A DNA stretch of 64,000 bases from Thiomicrospira sp. WB1 (GTDB lineage: Bacteria; Pseudomonadota; Gammaproteobacteria; Thiomicrospirales; Thiomicrospiraceae), in assembly GCF_001507535.1 (NCBI RefSeq), contig NZ_LQBN01000001.1, positions 620,001-684,000 of the forward strand. The letters run 5' to 3'. Position numbers and translations under genes: made by a program. Below, one piece after another: positions 55,682-64,000 of this stretch. Each line of letters opens with the position of its first letter. The stretch's first letter is position 1. The notes beneath the pieces are model-generated. The model was not told where the DNA came from, did no database searches, and saw nothing but the letters and a program-made list of their open reading frames with translations.

Positions 55682-55871
55682 CAGCGCGTTTCAAGGGCGA
55701 TCTTTTATGCCTAACCTCGCAAACCATGGCCAGAGTCTATGGGTTGCATTCGATTTCCCAATTTTTCTTTTTGGCGGCCTTCTCCTACTATTGAAGTCAA
55801 GAATTGTGCTTGCTTTTTAATCACTTGTTTTGCATGACACAACGATCAACGAATGTGAGAAGGAGTGTGAC

Positions 55872-57428
55872 ATGACCAGTGCATGGATTGAAACCTGGGT
55901 GATGGTCTTCATCCCCATTGGCTTTTTTGTGGTCGCGTTATTCAATGAAAAGATCGCACGTTGGCGTCTTGCGGCGAATTTCAGTTTGTTTGGTTTGGCC
56001 TTGACGGTTTTGATGGGGGCCGCCGCGATCGCAGGCTGGGTCAACCTGGATCAACCCAGCCACTGGTTTATTCCCTCTGCATCCAGCTTGGTGATGCTCG
56101 GGCTGGTTAACTTTATCGCCTACATCAATATCCGCTATTCCAGTGCCTACATGGCGGGCAACGTGGACGAGGAAAGACGCTATCTCAGTTGGCTGATGGT
56201 GACGCTGGGCAGTGTCTCCATGGTTGTGGTCAGCAATCACATGTTGTTGTTTATGGTGGCCTGGATTGCCATCAGCTTGAGCCTTCACCGGCTATTGATT
56301 TTCTTCCCTCAGCGCCAGCGAGCGGTCCTGGCCGCCCATAAAAAATACATCTTTGCCCGTGTGGCCGAGTTGTGTCTGCTGGGTGCCATTTTGATCCTTC
56401 ATTTTGAACATGACACCTGGCTGATCAGTGAGGTGTACCAAAATGTCAGTCAGGCGACGGCTTTGAGTACGCTTGACCACTGGGCGGCGGTGTTGCTGGC
56501 ACTGGCGGCATTGGTCAAGTGTGCGCAACTGCCTTTGCACGGTTGGCTCATCCAGGTCGTTGAAGCGCCGACGCCCGTATCGGCGCTTCTGCATGCAGGC
56601 ATTATTAATCTGGGCGGCTATTTATTAATCATCTTTGCGCCGCTGATTGTTTTGTCCGATGCCGCGCAATGGCTGCTGTTGATTGTCGGTGGGATTACCA
56701 CCGTGCTCGCCGCACTGGTGATGATGACACGGGCCTCGGTCAAAGTGCGTCTGGCCTGGTCCACCATGTCGCAGATGGGCCTGATGCTGGTGGAGTGTGC
56801 ATTGGGACTGTTTGAATTGGCCCTGCTGCACTTGCTGGCTCACTCCTGTTACAAAGCGTACGCGTTCCTCAATTCCGGTTCGGAAGTGGAGGCCAGTATG
56901 AAACGTCGTTTGTCATTGGCGGTTGCCCCGACACGCCTCGACTGGTGGCTGGGCGGCCTGATCGCGGCGTCACTGGTCGCAGCACTGATTTGGGCGGCTG
57001 AGATTTCCGGCCCCTACAGCCCATGGTTGCTGCTGGCGATTGCGTTGACCCTGTTGATTGCCGAGCGTCGCGGCCGCCTCTCGGTGGCGTCGGTCACCGG
57101 CATGATGACACTGGCGGGCGTGCTGCTGGTTGCCTACACCCTGCAAAAAAACGGCGTGGGCATCATCGTGCCGTCAATGCCCACCTCGGTTGGGTGGCCG
57201 GGTGACCTCTGGATCGCGGTGTTGCTGGGATTGTTTATGGCCGGTTATATCCTGATGCGCTATCACGCCGACCAGCCCTGGATGGTCAAAACCCGTCGCG
57301 CTTTCTATGCCGGCTTCTATTTGGATGAATGGGTGACCCGATTGAACCTGAGGCTTTATCCGACCCGGTTACCCGTTCGCTTTAAACCCAAAAAGTTGCA
57401 GATTCCGAAAGAGGAGTTGTACCGATGA
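55872..57428 (+). CDS. dabB: DabB, proton-conducting membrane subunit of the inorganic-carbon pump
   Basis: A 518-residue NuoL/MrpA-like polytopic membrane protein (about 13 helices). The proton-antiporter core is visible: VVVSNHMLLFMVAWIAISLSLHRLL, KCAQLPLHGWLIQVVEAPTPVSALLHAGIINLGGYLL and LLHLLAHSCYKAYAFLNSGS. It pairs with DabA to pump CO2/bicarbonate in Halothiobacillus and Hydrogenovibrio. ATG 55872 with AAGGAG is the start; the upstream ATG at 55830 lacks one. Its stop overlaps the dabA ATG (ATGA), and there is no NADH dehydrogenase operon around it, which separates it from NuoL. Confidence 0.95.
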   Translation: MTSAWIETWVMVFIPIGFFVVALFNEKIARWRLAANFSLFGLALTVLMGAAAIAGWVNLDQPSHWFIPSASSLVMLGLVNFIAYINIRYSSAYMAGNVDEERRYLSWLMVTLGSVSMVVVSNHMLLFMVAWIAISLSLHRLLIFFPQRQRAVLAAHKKYIFARVAELCLLGAILILHFEHDTWLISEVYQNVSQATALSTLDHWAAVLLALAALVKCAQLPLHGWLIQVVEAPTPVSALLHAGIINLGGYLLIIFAPLIVLSDAAQWLLLIVGGITTVLAALVMMTRASVKVRLAWSTMSQMGLMLVECALGLFELALLHLLAHSCYKAYAFLNSGSEVEASMKRRLSLAVAPTRLDWWLGGLIAASLVAALIWAAEISGPYSPWLLLAIALTLLIAERRGRLSVASVTGMMTLAGVLLVAYTLQKNGVGIIVPSMPTSVGWPGDLWIAVLLGLFMAGYILMRYHADQPWMVKTRRAFYAGFYLDEWVTRLNLRLYPTRLPVRFKPKKLQIPKEELYR

Positions 57429-59884
57429 TGTCAAATCCAAACCCAGCCCCGGGAGAACGTCAAGCCCAGGCACTGAAGCCTGAATTGAATCAGAATCAAG
57501 CTCAGGCGCTGCAAGATGCGTGTGGTCGGATTGCGCCCACCTGGCCATTGGATGAACTGATTGCGGTCAACCCCTGGTGGGAAATGCGCGATCAGCACAT
57601 GATGGATGTGTCGGCCAAACTCAGCGCCCTGACCCAAGCTCAGTGCGTGATGCCCAAGTCCTATTTCCAGGATGTCTGGATGGAGCAATTGCAGCCGCAC
57701 CATCTTCAGCAAGCGACCCAGGAGATGGGACATGACTACAGTGTGGAGACGCTGGAGCGTTTTTTGTTGGAAGACGACGAGCATACGCATTGGCACAATG
57801 TGAGTGATTTTGTCGACAGCGGTCGTGATCGCCAGCACAAAATGGCTTGGCGGGATGAGATTACCCATCAGATCAGTCAGTTCTGTGCGGATTTTTTCCG
57901 TCATAAAACCGATCAGGGTTCCTACGCGGCCACCTATGGGGATCTTTACCGAGAGTGGCTGGCCACGACCCGACAGGACAAAGGCATCGAAATCCTGATG
58001 GCGGAAGACGGTCTGACCGAGCAGTTCATGGATTTACCGGAGACCTCGGAAGGACTGCTGGCGGAGGCACTGACCGGATTGGGCGTGATGGACGATCAGG
58101 TGGCTGATTATGCCCATGCCTTGCTGCTGGATGTGAATGGTTGGGCGTCCTGGGTGGCTTACCTGCGTTGGCAGGATGGCTTGAACCAGCAAGACAACCA
58201 ACTGATGCTTGATTTCATCGCCATACGTGTGGCCTGGGAGTGGGTACTGTGGCGTCATCAACGTGCGCGTGATAAAGGGGTGTTCAACGAACTGAAAGTC
58301 CTGTGGCGTCATCAGATGAACATCCTGCCGCAATTGATCGCCGCCCATAAAGAAGCCCAGACCAAATCCTGGATTTGGCAACGTGCTTTGGAAATGGCGT
58401 ATCAGTCGACCTTGCATCAACAGTTGAGCCATGCCAGCCAGACATCGGAAACCGAGACGCAACAACCGCTGTTGCAGGCGGCCTTCTGTATCGATGTGCG
58501 CTCAGAGGTGATGCGCCGGGCTCTGGAGGCACAGGACCCGCGCATTGAAACCCTGGGCTTTGCCGGATTCTTCGGTTTGCCAATCGAATATCAACCGGTG
58601 GGCACCGATGTGTCGCGCCCTCAGTTGCCAGGACTGCTTAAGTCCGGCATCAAGGTGTCGCCGATTCTGTCGGAAAGTGACAAGGCCAAAACCCGCCAGG
58701 CGCTGAATAAAAAGGCGCGCTGGATCGAGTGGGGCATCGCACCGCCGTCGGCGTTCAGCATGGTGGAATCATTAGGGCTGATGTATGCTTTTAAGTTGTT
58801 GCGCAACAGCTTGTTCCCATCGGAAGGCACCCACCCGATTAATCATTTGCCTGCCTCGGATGCGTTTGAAATGACGCAAAACGAGGAAGCCATCACCCTG
58901 GAACAGAAAGTGGATTTGGCGGCTGGCATCCTGCATGGCATGGGGCTGGACCATGATTTGGCCGAAACGGTGATGCTGGTGGGGCATGGCAGCAGCAGCT
59001 GCAATAACCCGCATGCCGCCGGGCTGGATTGTGGTGCCTGCGGCGGTCAGACCGGTGAGATTAATGTTCGGGTCCTGGCGTTTTTGTTGAATGACCCGGC
59101 GGTGCGCGATGGGCTCAAGCAAAAAGAGATCGAGATTCCCGAATCCACCCGTTTTGTGGCGGCGATGCATAATACCACCACAGATGAATTCACCTGTTAT
59201 GGTTTGGAAGATCGAACCGAGACCATCGAAAACTGGTTGGTGCGTGCCACCGAGCTGGCACGCCAGGAACGGGCCGTTCGTTTGGGACTGAGCGATCTGA
59301 GCGGACGCACATTGCACGAATCGATCAAAGGTCGTGCCCGGGATTGGTCGCAAGTGCGTCCCGAATGGGGGCTGTCCAACAACGCCGCGTTTATCGTGGC
59401 ACCGCGTGCCCGCACCAAAGGACTGGATTTTGAAGGTCGTGCTTTTTTGCATGATTACGATTGGCAGCAGGATGCGGATTTATCTTTGCTGACGCTGATC
59501 ATGACCGCGCCCATGGTGGTCACCAACTGGATCAACCTGCAGTATTACGCATCGGTGTGTGACAACCATGTTTACGGCAGTGGTAACAAGGTCTTGCATA
59601 ATGTGGTGGACGGTTGCATCGGGGTGTTTGAAGGCAATGGGGGCGATCTTCGCATCGGTCTGCCCATGCAGTCTTTGCACAACGGTGAACAGTGGATGCA
59701 CGATCCTTTGCGTTTGAGTGTGTACATTGACGCGCCACGTGACGCCATTGCTCAGGTTGCGGCCGACAATGAGGTGGTGCGTCAGTTGATCGATAACGAA
59801 TGGCTGTATTGTTTCCGCTGGGATCGTGATGGCCGCATTGAACGCTATCTGAATCAGGCATGGCTGGTTCAGGATGTCCGATAG
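57425..59884 (+). CDS. dabA: DabA (DUF2309), zinc-dependent inorganic-carbon uptake subunit
   Basis: An 819-residue DUF2309 protein, the carbonic-anhydrase-like partner of DabB. The zinc-ligand set is intact: C355 and D357 (FCIDVRSE), H521 (VGHGSSS) and C536 (GLDCGACGG), with the same 15-residue His-Cys spacing as Halothiobacillus DabA (H524, C539). The N-terminus has DELIAVNPWWEM and the C-terminus MTAPMVVTNWINLQYYAS. Hydration of CO2 is coupled to the DabB proton channel. Translationally coupled to dabB. No CcmR/LysR-type regulator or carboxysome gene is in the window. Confidence 0.96.
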   Translation: MMSNPNPAPGERQAQALKPELNQNQAQALQDACGRIAPTWPLDELIAVNPWWEMRDQHMMDVSAKLSALTQAQCVMPKSYFQDVWMEQLQPHHLQQATQEMGHDYSVETLERFLLEDDEHTHWHNVSDFVDSGRDRQHKMAWRDEITHQISQFCADFFRHKTDQGSYAATYGDLYREWLATTRQDKGIEILMAEDGLTEQFMDLPETSEGLLAEALTGLGVMDDQVADYAHALLLDVNGWASWVAYLRWQDGLNQQDNQLMLDFIAIRVAWEWVLWRHQRARDKGVFNELKVLWRHQMNILPQLIAAHKEAQTKSWIWQRALEMAYQSTLHQQLSHASQTSETETQQPLLQAAFCIDVRSEVMRRALEAQDPRIETLGFAGFFGLPIEYQPVGTDVSRPQLPGLLKSGIKVSPILSESDKAKTRQALNKKARWIEWGIAPPSAFSMVESLGLMYAFKLLRNSLFPSEGTHPINHLPASDAFEMTQNEEAITLEQKVDLAAGILHGMGLDHDLAETVMLVGHGSSSCNNPHAAGLDCGACGGQTGEINVRVLAFLLNDPAVRDGLKQKEIEIPESTRFVAAMHNTTTDEFTCYGLEDRTETIENWLVRATELARQERAVRLGLSDLSGRTLHESIKGRARDWSQVRPEWGLSNNAAFIVAPRARTKGLDFEGRAFLHDYDWQQDADLSLLTLIMTAPMVVTNWINLQYYASVCDNHVYGSGNKVLHNVVDGCIGVFEGNGGDLRIGLPMQSLHNGEQWMHDPLRLSVYIDAPRDAIAQVAADNEVVRQLIDNEWLYCFRWDRDGRIERYLNQAWLVQDVR

Positions 59885-60021
59885 AAACCGAGTCTGACAA
59901 AAAGGGGGTGCCACAACGGTTGCACGGTTTTTGCGCTGGTTTTGCGTGAAAGCCGACGTTATGATGAAGCCGTTTGCACGCCAATAACGAAACAGTATGG
60001 TTTTCATCAGGAGGATACACA

Positions 60022-60939
60022 ATGCAATCGATCAATAATAAGCGCGGTTGGGGCTGGCTCTCACTGGCCTCTCTGTTAACCTTCTCGGCCTGGGCTCAAG
60101 CCGTTCAGGCCAAAGAGGTGACACAGACTTTTGAGGGTCAGACTCTCAATGCCAATCTGGTTTTGACCGATGACGGCTACAATGGGCCGGTGGCGTTGCT
60201 TTTGCACGGGACTCTGACGCATAAGGGGCGTTCGACCTATTCGCAATTGCAGGATAATTTAAACGCCTACGGCATCAGTTCTCTGGCGATTAATTTATCG
60301 CTGGGGCTGAATGACCGTCATGGCGAATACGACTGCGCGGTGACCCACACGCACAAACACACCGATGCCCTGAAAGAGTTGGATGTGTGGATGGATTGGC
60401 TGGAAGCCAAAGGCGCCGACCAAATCACGCTGATGGGTCATTCACGTGGTGGCAACCAGGCGGCCTGGTATGCCAGTGAACATCCACGCGACAGCTTGAC
60501 GCATCTGGTGTTGTTAGCTCCGGCGACCGGAGAGCAGCAATCCCCGGCGGATTACCAGAAAAAATACGGTGTGGCGCTGGATACAGTGTTGAACAAGGCA
60601 CAGAAACTGGTGGACTCAGGCAAGGGTGACACGGTGATGAAAGGGGTGGACTTCATTTATTGTGAAGACGCCGAGGTCACCGCTGAGGCGTTTGTGGATT
60701 ATTACACCCAGCGTCCTCAGTTTGACACCCCGACGCTGCTGAAAGACCCCGCTGTGCCGACCCTGGTGATCATGGGCAGTCTCGATGATGTGGTGGCGGA
60801 TTTGCCGGAAAAAATCGCTCCGGTGGCCGAAGCGCAGGATCAGGTCAGCACTGTGACCATTGACGGTGCGGATCATTTCTTCCGTGACTTTGTCAATGAA
60901 GACGTGGCGATTGAAACCGAGGCCTTTATCAGCCAGTAA
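60022..60939 (+). CDS. Secreted alpha/beta hydrolase
   Basis: A 305-residue hydrolase with a signal peptide (about 1-32, ending VQA). The nucleophile elbow is MGHSRGGNQAAWYA, the oxyanion region LLLHGTLTHKGR, the acid MGSLDDVV and the His DGADHFFRDF, so a complete Ser-Asp-His triad is present. Dienelactone-hydrolase/peptidase-like; the substrate is unknown. ATG 60022 has AGGAGG. It follows dabA by 137 bp; linkage to carbon uptake is unproven. A terminator and a palindrome copy follow. Confidence 0.85.
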   Translation: MQSINNKRGWGWLSLASLLTFSAWAQAVQAKEVTQTFEGQTLNANLVLTDDGYNGPVALLLHGTLTHKGRSTYSQLQDNLNAYGISSLAINLSLGLNDRHGEYDCAVTHTHKHTDALKELDVWMDWLEAKGADQITLMGHSRGGNQAAWYASEHPRDSLTHLVLLAPATGEQQSPADYQKKYGVALDTVLNKAQKLVDSGKGDTVMKGVDFIYCEDAEVTAEAFVDYYTQRPQFDTPTLLKDPAVPTLVIMGSLDDVVADLPEKIAPVAEAQDQVSTVTIDGADHFFRDFVNEDVAIETEAFISQ

Positions 60940-60974
60940 CCTGCGACGCTAACCGAGCGCACCATGATCTCTGA

Positions 60975-60996
60975 CCCCGCCCAGGCGGGGTTTTTT
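60975..60996 (+). terminator. Intrinsic terminator of the hydrolase gene
   Basis: A 6-7 bp GC stem CCCCGCC / GGCGGGG with a minimal loop and six T. Located 12 bp before palindrome copy 10. Confidence 0.88.
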
Positions 60997-61003
60997 ATGG
61001 TCA

Positions 61004-61023
61004 TTTGACCAGGCCTGGTCAAA
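61004..61023. repeat. 12-bp palindrome copy 10, extended to 20 bp
   Basis: The core ACCAGGCCTGGT at 61008-61019 with TTTG and CAAA on each side gives a perfect 20-bp dyad. It lies in the convergent junction of the hydrolase and the GGDEF-EAL gene. Confidence 0.9.
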
Positions 61024-61047
61024 ATGATGCTGGGGGGAGCCGGTCTT

Positions 61048-63888
61048 TCAGCGTTCCCACTGTCGTTTGAGAATGGCGTCGGCTTTGACCGGCTTGCTGA
61101 AGTAGTAGCCCTGGTAGGCCAGACAGCCCAGTTCGGCCAGTCGGGTCTGATGCGCCTCGGTTTCCACCCCTTCCGCGATCACATCCAGCTTCAAACTTTT
61201 TGCCAGTGAGATGACCGTGGTGACGATGGCTTCATCGTTTTCATCCTCCAGCAGATCACGCACAAAGGTCTGATCAATTTTAAGCTGATCCAGTGGCAGG
61301 GATTTGAGGTACGACAGCGACGAATACCCGGTGCCAAAGTCATCCAGGGCAAAGCGAATGCCCACGGCCTGTAACTCCGTCATTTTCTGGCTGATTAAGG
61401 TTGGCTGAGTCATGAACACATTTTCAGTCAATTCCAGTTCCAGCCGTTGTGGATTCACGTCTGCTTGCTCAAGGGCCGCCAGCGTTTTGCTGACAAAGTC
61501 ATCTTGCATGAATTGATCAATGCTCACATTGACTGCGAGTGTCAAAGCCTCGGTCTCAGGGTGTTGGGCCCATTGGTGAAGTTGCTGACAGGCACAACGG
61601 ATGACCCAGTCGCCGATGGCAACAATCTGGCCGGTCTCTTCGGCAAACGGAATGAATTCAAAGGGTGGGACCATGCCCCGTTGTGGGTGTTCCCAACGAA
61701 TCAGTGCTTCCACGCCTTTTACCCGGTTGCCCTCTGTGATTTGAGGCTGGTAATAGAGCACAAACTGGTCTTGTTCCAGTGCCAGCTCGATGTCGGCCTG
61801 GAGTTGTTTTTTCTTTTGCACCGCCAGGTCAATGTCGTCGGTGTACACCTGCAGTTGGTTTTTGCCGGATCGTTTGGCGTAATACATGGCCTGATCGGCT
61901 TTTTTCAGAATTTCGGTCACGTCCTGGGTTTCCGGGGTGATCACGACCATGCCAATGCTGGGGCTGGAGCGATAGGTTTTGCCTTCCAGTTCCATCGGGG
62001 CATTCAAAGCGCGGCGGATGGCCATGCCTTGTGCCTGGTAGGCATTGTCTGACAAGTCTTTGAGTGACACCGCCACAAATTCGTCGCCGCCGAGGCGGGC
62101 CAGCAGACGATCTTCTTCGGGCATCACGGTGCGCAGTTGCTCGGCCACTTTAACCAGAAACAGGTCGCCAATCTCATGCCCGCGGCTGTCATTCAAATCT
62201 TTGAAATCATCCAAATCAATGAAAAAGACCGCGGCGTGACGGTTTTCGATCTTGAGTTGTGCCAGCAGGGCGTTGAGCTGGTCAAACAGTTTGCGTCGAT
62301 TGGCCAGATGGGTCAGGGGATCGTAAAACGCCAGTTGCGTGATCTTTTCTTCCGCGGCTTTTTGCTCGGCGATGTCTTGGGCGGTGGCCAGATAGTGGGT
62401 GACGTCGCCAGCGTCATTTTTGACGGCGGTGATGGTCAGCCACTGCGGATACAGTTCACCATTTTTACGGCGATTCCAGATTTCACCCGACCAGGTGCCT
62501 TGTTGTTCGATTTTTCGCCACATCTGCTGATAAAACGCAGCGCCATGGCGACCAGATTTAAACAGACTGGGCGTTTGTCCGATCAGTTCTTTGGCGGTCC
62601 AGCCCGACAGCGTTTCGTAGGCATGATTGACCTGAATGATGGTGTTGAAGCGATCCGTGATCAACATGCCCACGTTGGATTCAAAAATCTTGGCTGAGAT
62701 GGTCAGGTCTTCTTCCCGGGCTTCGATTTCATCCATCATGTTGTTGTAGGCGCGCGCCAATTGCCCCATCTCGTTTTGGTCTTTGAGCTGAATTTTCTTG
62801 CGATAGTTGCCCGCCTGGATGCGCTCGGTCGCGCGCATTAAGCTGGAGAGCGGTCGATGCAAAACATGGTGAAACACCGCGTAATTCAATGGCAGTACCA
62901 GCAATATCAGCACAATCAGTGACCACAGTAGGGCTGAGTAAGCCTGTTTCAATTCTTGCTCATACACATGAGCCGGATAAAGAAAGGCCGCTTCGAGCGG
63001 GTGCTGACCAAACGTCACCTCAAAATGTTGAATCAGGCCCTGCGGGGTTTCGATCAGACGTCCGTCATGCGGAAAAGCCGCAATGTCTTCCCACTTAAAA
63101 GGGATTTGAGCATTGGTTTTGATGATGCGCTGGCCTGTGTTCTGATCAAAAACCGCCAGCTTCAGGTCGTCAAATTCACTGTTGTGGATGAGGGCGTCCA
63201 GGTCGTTGAGCAAAATCATGAACCCGGCGGTGTCACCGGAGAGACTTTGGATACGACTGACCAGCCCCACGAACCATTGCGTCCGATGGCTGGGGGACCG
63301 GATCAGGAAAAATGCCTGCGTGGCGGCCGAGGGAGCGTTTTCCAAGGTGTTTTGAGCTTGTTGCCAGATCTGGCGGATTTCCTGAAACAGTGGAGCAAGA
63401 GGGCGTTTGTATCCGCTTTCAAATTGCAGTGTATTTTCCTCGCCGCTGGCAGGTTTGAATCCATAGACGGACCGTGAGCGATGGTTTTGAAAGAACCCGA
63501 TCAGTTCGCCTTTCGGTTTGAACAGATAAGCCTGCTGATAGCGTCCCAACAGATACCCTTCTTTGAGGTTTTGAGCCAGGGCTTGTTTTTCGTGGTCAAA
63601 CAGATAGGCATGGGCCTCACCCGGGGTTTCGTATTCATGGATCACGCGGACACTGGGTAAAAAGCTCTGGTGCTGATAAAGCCCGGTTTTGGCCGTCATC
63701 AAATTGGCCTTGATTTGAGACAAGGTTTCTTCAAAAGTGAAAAACCCGGTGTCCATCTGTGCCTTAGCCTGGGTCTGGTGGTAGCTTTTGAGCGAGTGGT
63801 AAAAGAGGGCGCCCAGCCCTAAAAGCGCTGACAGGGTGACCAGCACAACAAACAGGCTCAGTTGAGTTCGCAATGACTGCAATGGCAT
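61048..63888 (-). CDS. Membrane GGDEF-EAL c-di-GMP enzyme with periplasmic sensor, HAMP and PAS
   Basis: A 946-residue membrane protein. Helices at about 12-32 and 318-340 enclose a periplasmic sensor of about 285 residues (dCache-like). A HAMP (about 341-392), a PAS (about 400-520, NVGMLITDRFNTIIQVNHAYETLSGW), GGDEF (RLGGDEFVAV intact, DRLLA in place of the I-site) and EAL (GVEALIRWEHPQ, DDFGTGYSSLSYLKSL) follow. ATG 63888 overlaps the upstream stop (TGATG), so it is translationally coupled to the gene cut by the window edge. Its job is to link a periplasmic signal to c-di-GMP. Confidence 0.92.
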   Translation of the reverse strand: MPLQSLRTQLSLFVVLVTLSALLGLGALFYHSLKSYHQTQAKAQMDTGFFTFEETLSQIKANLMTAKTGLYQHQSFLPSVRVIHEYETPGEAHAYLFDHEKQALAQNLKEGYLLGRYQQAYLFKPKGELIGFFQNHRSRSVYGFKPASGEENTLQFESGYKRPLAPLFQEIRQIWQQAQNTLENAPSAATQAFFLIRSPSHRTQWFVGLVSRIQSLSGDTAGFMILLNDLDALIHNSEFDDLKLAVFDQNTGQRIIKTNAQIPFKWEDIAAFPHDGRLIETPQGLIQHFEVTFGQHPLEAAFLYPAHVYEQELKQAYSALLWSLIVLILLVLPLNYAVFHHVLHRPLSSLMRATERIQAGNYRKKIQLKDQNEMGQLARAYNNMMDEIEAREEDLTISAKIFESNVGMLITDRFNTIIQVNHAYETLSGWTAKELIGQTPSLFKSGRHGAAFYQQMWRKIEQQGTWSGEIWNRRKNGELYPQWLTITAVKNDAGDVTHYLATAQDIAEQKAAEEKITQLAFYDPLTHLANRRKLFDQLNALLAQLKIENRHAAVFFIDLDDFKDLNDSRGHEIGDLFLVKVAEQLRTVMPEEDRLLARLGGDEFVAVSLKDLSDNAYQAQGMAIRRALNAPMELEGKTYRSSPSIGMVVITPETQDVTEILKKADQAMYYAKRSGKNQLQVYTDDIDLAVQKKKQLQADIELALEQDQFVLYYQPQITEGNRVKGVEALIRWEHPQRGMVPPFEFIPFAEETGQIVAIGDWVIRCACQQLHQWAQHPETEALTLAVNVSIDQFMQDDFVSKTLAALEQADVNPQRLELELTENVFMTQPTLISQKMTELQAVGIRFALDDFGTGYSSLSYLKSLPLDQLKIDQTFVRDLLEDENDEAIVTTVISLAKSLKLDVIAEGVETEAHQTRLAELGCLAYQGYYFSKPVKADAILKRQWER

Positions 63889-64000
63889 CAAAAAATCGGC
63901 TCCACTTGGTTCGCCTGAGAGGGCGTGACCATCTGATGGTCAAGGGTGATCTGCTTTGGCACAGGCCGACCGTCGATGATCCGCTCTACGATGGCCGCGC
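63888..64000 (-). CDS. C-terminal end of a possible periplasmic binding protein (cut by the window edge)
   Basis: Only the last 36 residues are visible: AAIVERIIDGRPVPKQITL, then DHQMVTPSQANQ and VEPIF before the stop. The pattern resembles the C-terminus of RbsB-like (type 1) periplasmic binding proteins, where V....I.G.PVPK.......VTP.N is common. If so, it could present a ligand to the sensor domain of the coupled GGDEF-EAL protein. This is a weak inference from a short tail; another family is possible. Confidence 0.4.
   Translation of the reverse strand, partial: AAIVERIIDGRPVPKQITLDHQMVTPSQANQVEPIF

Overview
The window reads as a chromosomal segment of a free-living, motile, autotrophic gammaproteobacterium. 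Housekeeping synteny is gammaproteobacterial: rpsP-rimM-trmD-rplS, xerD-dsbC, rluC...yceD-rpmF-plsX-fabHDG-acpP-fabF, pabC-mltG-tmk-holB-tatD, and lpoA-yraN divergent from rsmI. A dabB-dabA pair for dissolved inorganic carbon uptake suggests a sulfur- or hydrogen-oxidizing autotroph of the Thiomicrospira/Hydrogenovibrio/Thiomicrorhabdus kind. That genus-level guess is inference; no 16S gene is present. Base composition looks slightly above 50% GC, with a visibly more AT-rich stretch in the first 5 kb. No insertion sequence, prophage or CRISPR array was seen.

Layout. 1-10.6 kb: an MSHA-type (type IV pilus-like) assembly cluster, mshM(partial)-L-N-E-G-I-J-K, without pilin genes inside the window, followed by rmuC. 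12.0-16.4 kb: a CheY-like regulator, the rpsP-rimM-trmD-rplS operon with a clear sigma70 promoter and terminator, then xerD-dsbC. 16.5-19.7 kb: a minus-strand operon of an RluA-like pseudouridine synthase, a very acidic protein and a membrane coiled-coil protein; the last two are unrecognised and share a short N-terminal motif. 19.8-24.3 kb: a low-molecular-weight phosphatase, rne and rluC. 24.3-39.9 kb: a HAD phosphatase, maf-like yceF, then the fatty-acid and folate run to holB, tatD and an ABC exporter. 40-43 kb: a rhodanese and a chemoreceptor with about five HAMP units. 43-47 kb: an unknown small gene, yraN, lpoA and rsmI. 47-51.3 kb: nrdA with two NrdR-like boxes and no adjacent nrdB, a DUF5610-type gene and folD. 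51.5-51.8 kb: tRNA-Pro, -Arg and -His. 52-55.7 kb: a double cupin and a PAS-GGDEF-EAL protein. 55.9-60.9 kb: dabB-dabA and a secreted alpha/beta hydrolase. 61-64 kb: a membrane GGDEF-EAL protein translationally coupled to the tail of what may be a periplasmic binding protein.

How it fits together. Two c-di-GMP turnover proteins and an MshE ATPase whose N-terminus carries a c-di-GMP-binding (MshEN) motif imply second-messenger control of pilus-based attachment alongside chemotaxis. The fab cluster supplies lipid precursors, dabAB supplies bicarbonate for carbon fixation, and the rest is translation, replication and envelope maintenance.

The strongest unexplained signal is a perfect 12-bp palindrome, ACCAGGCCTGGT, present ten times (chance expectation about 0.004). 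Seven copies are between genes, four of them between convergent genes and one directly abutting a terminator. The three copies inside genes lie in three different reading frames, so selection appears to act on the DNA rather than the protein.
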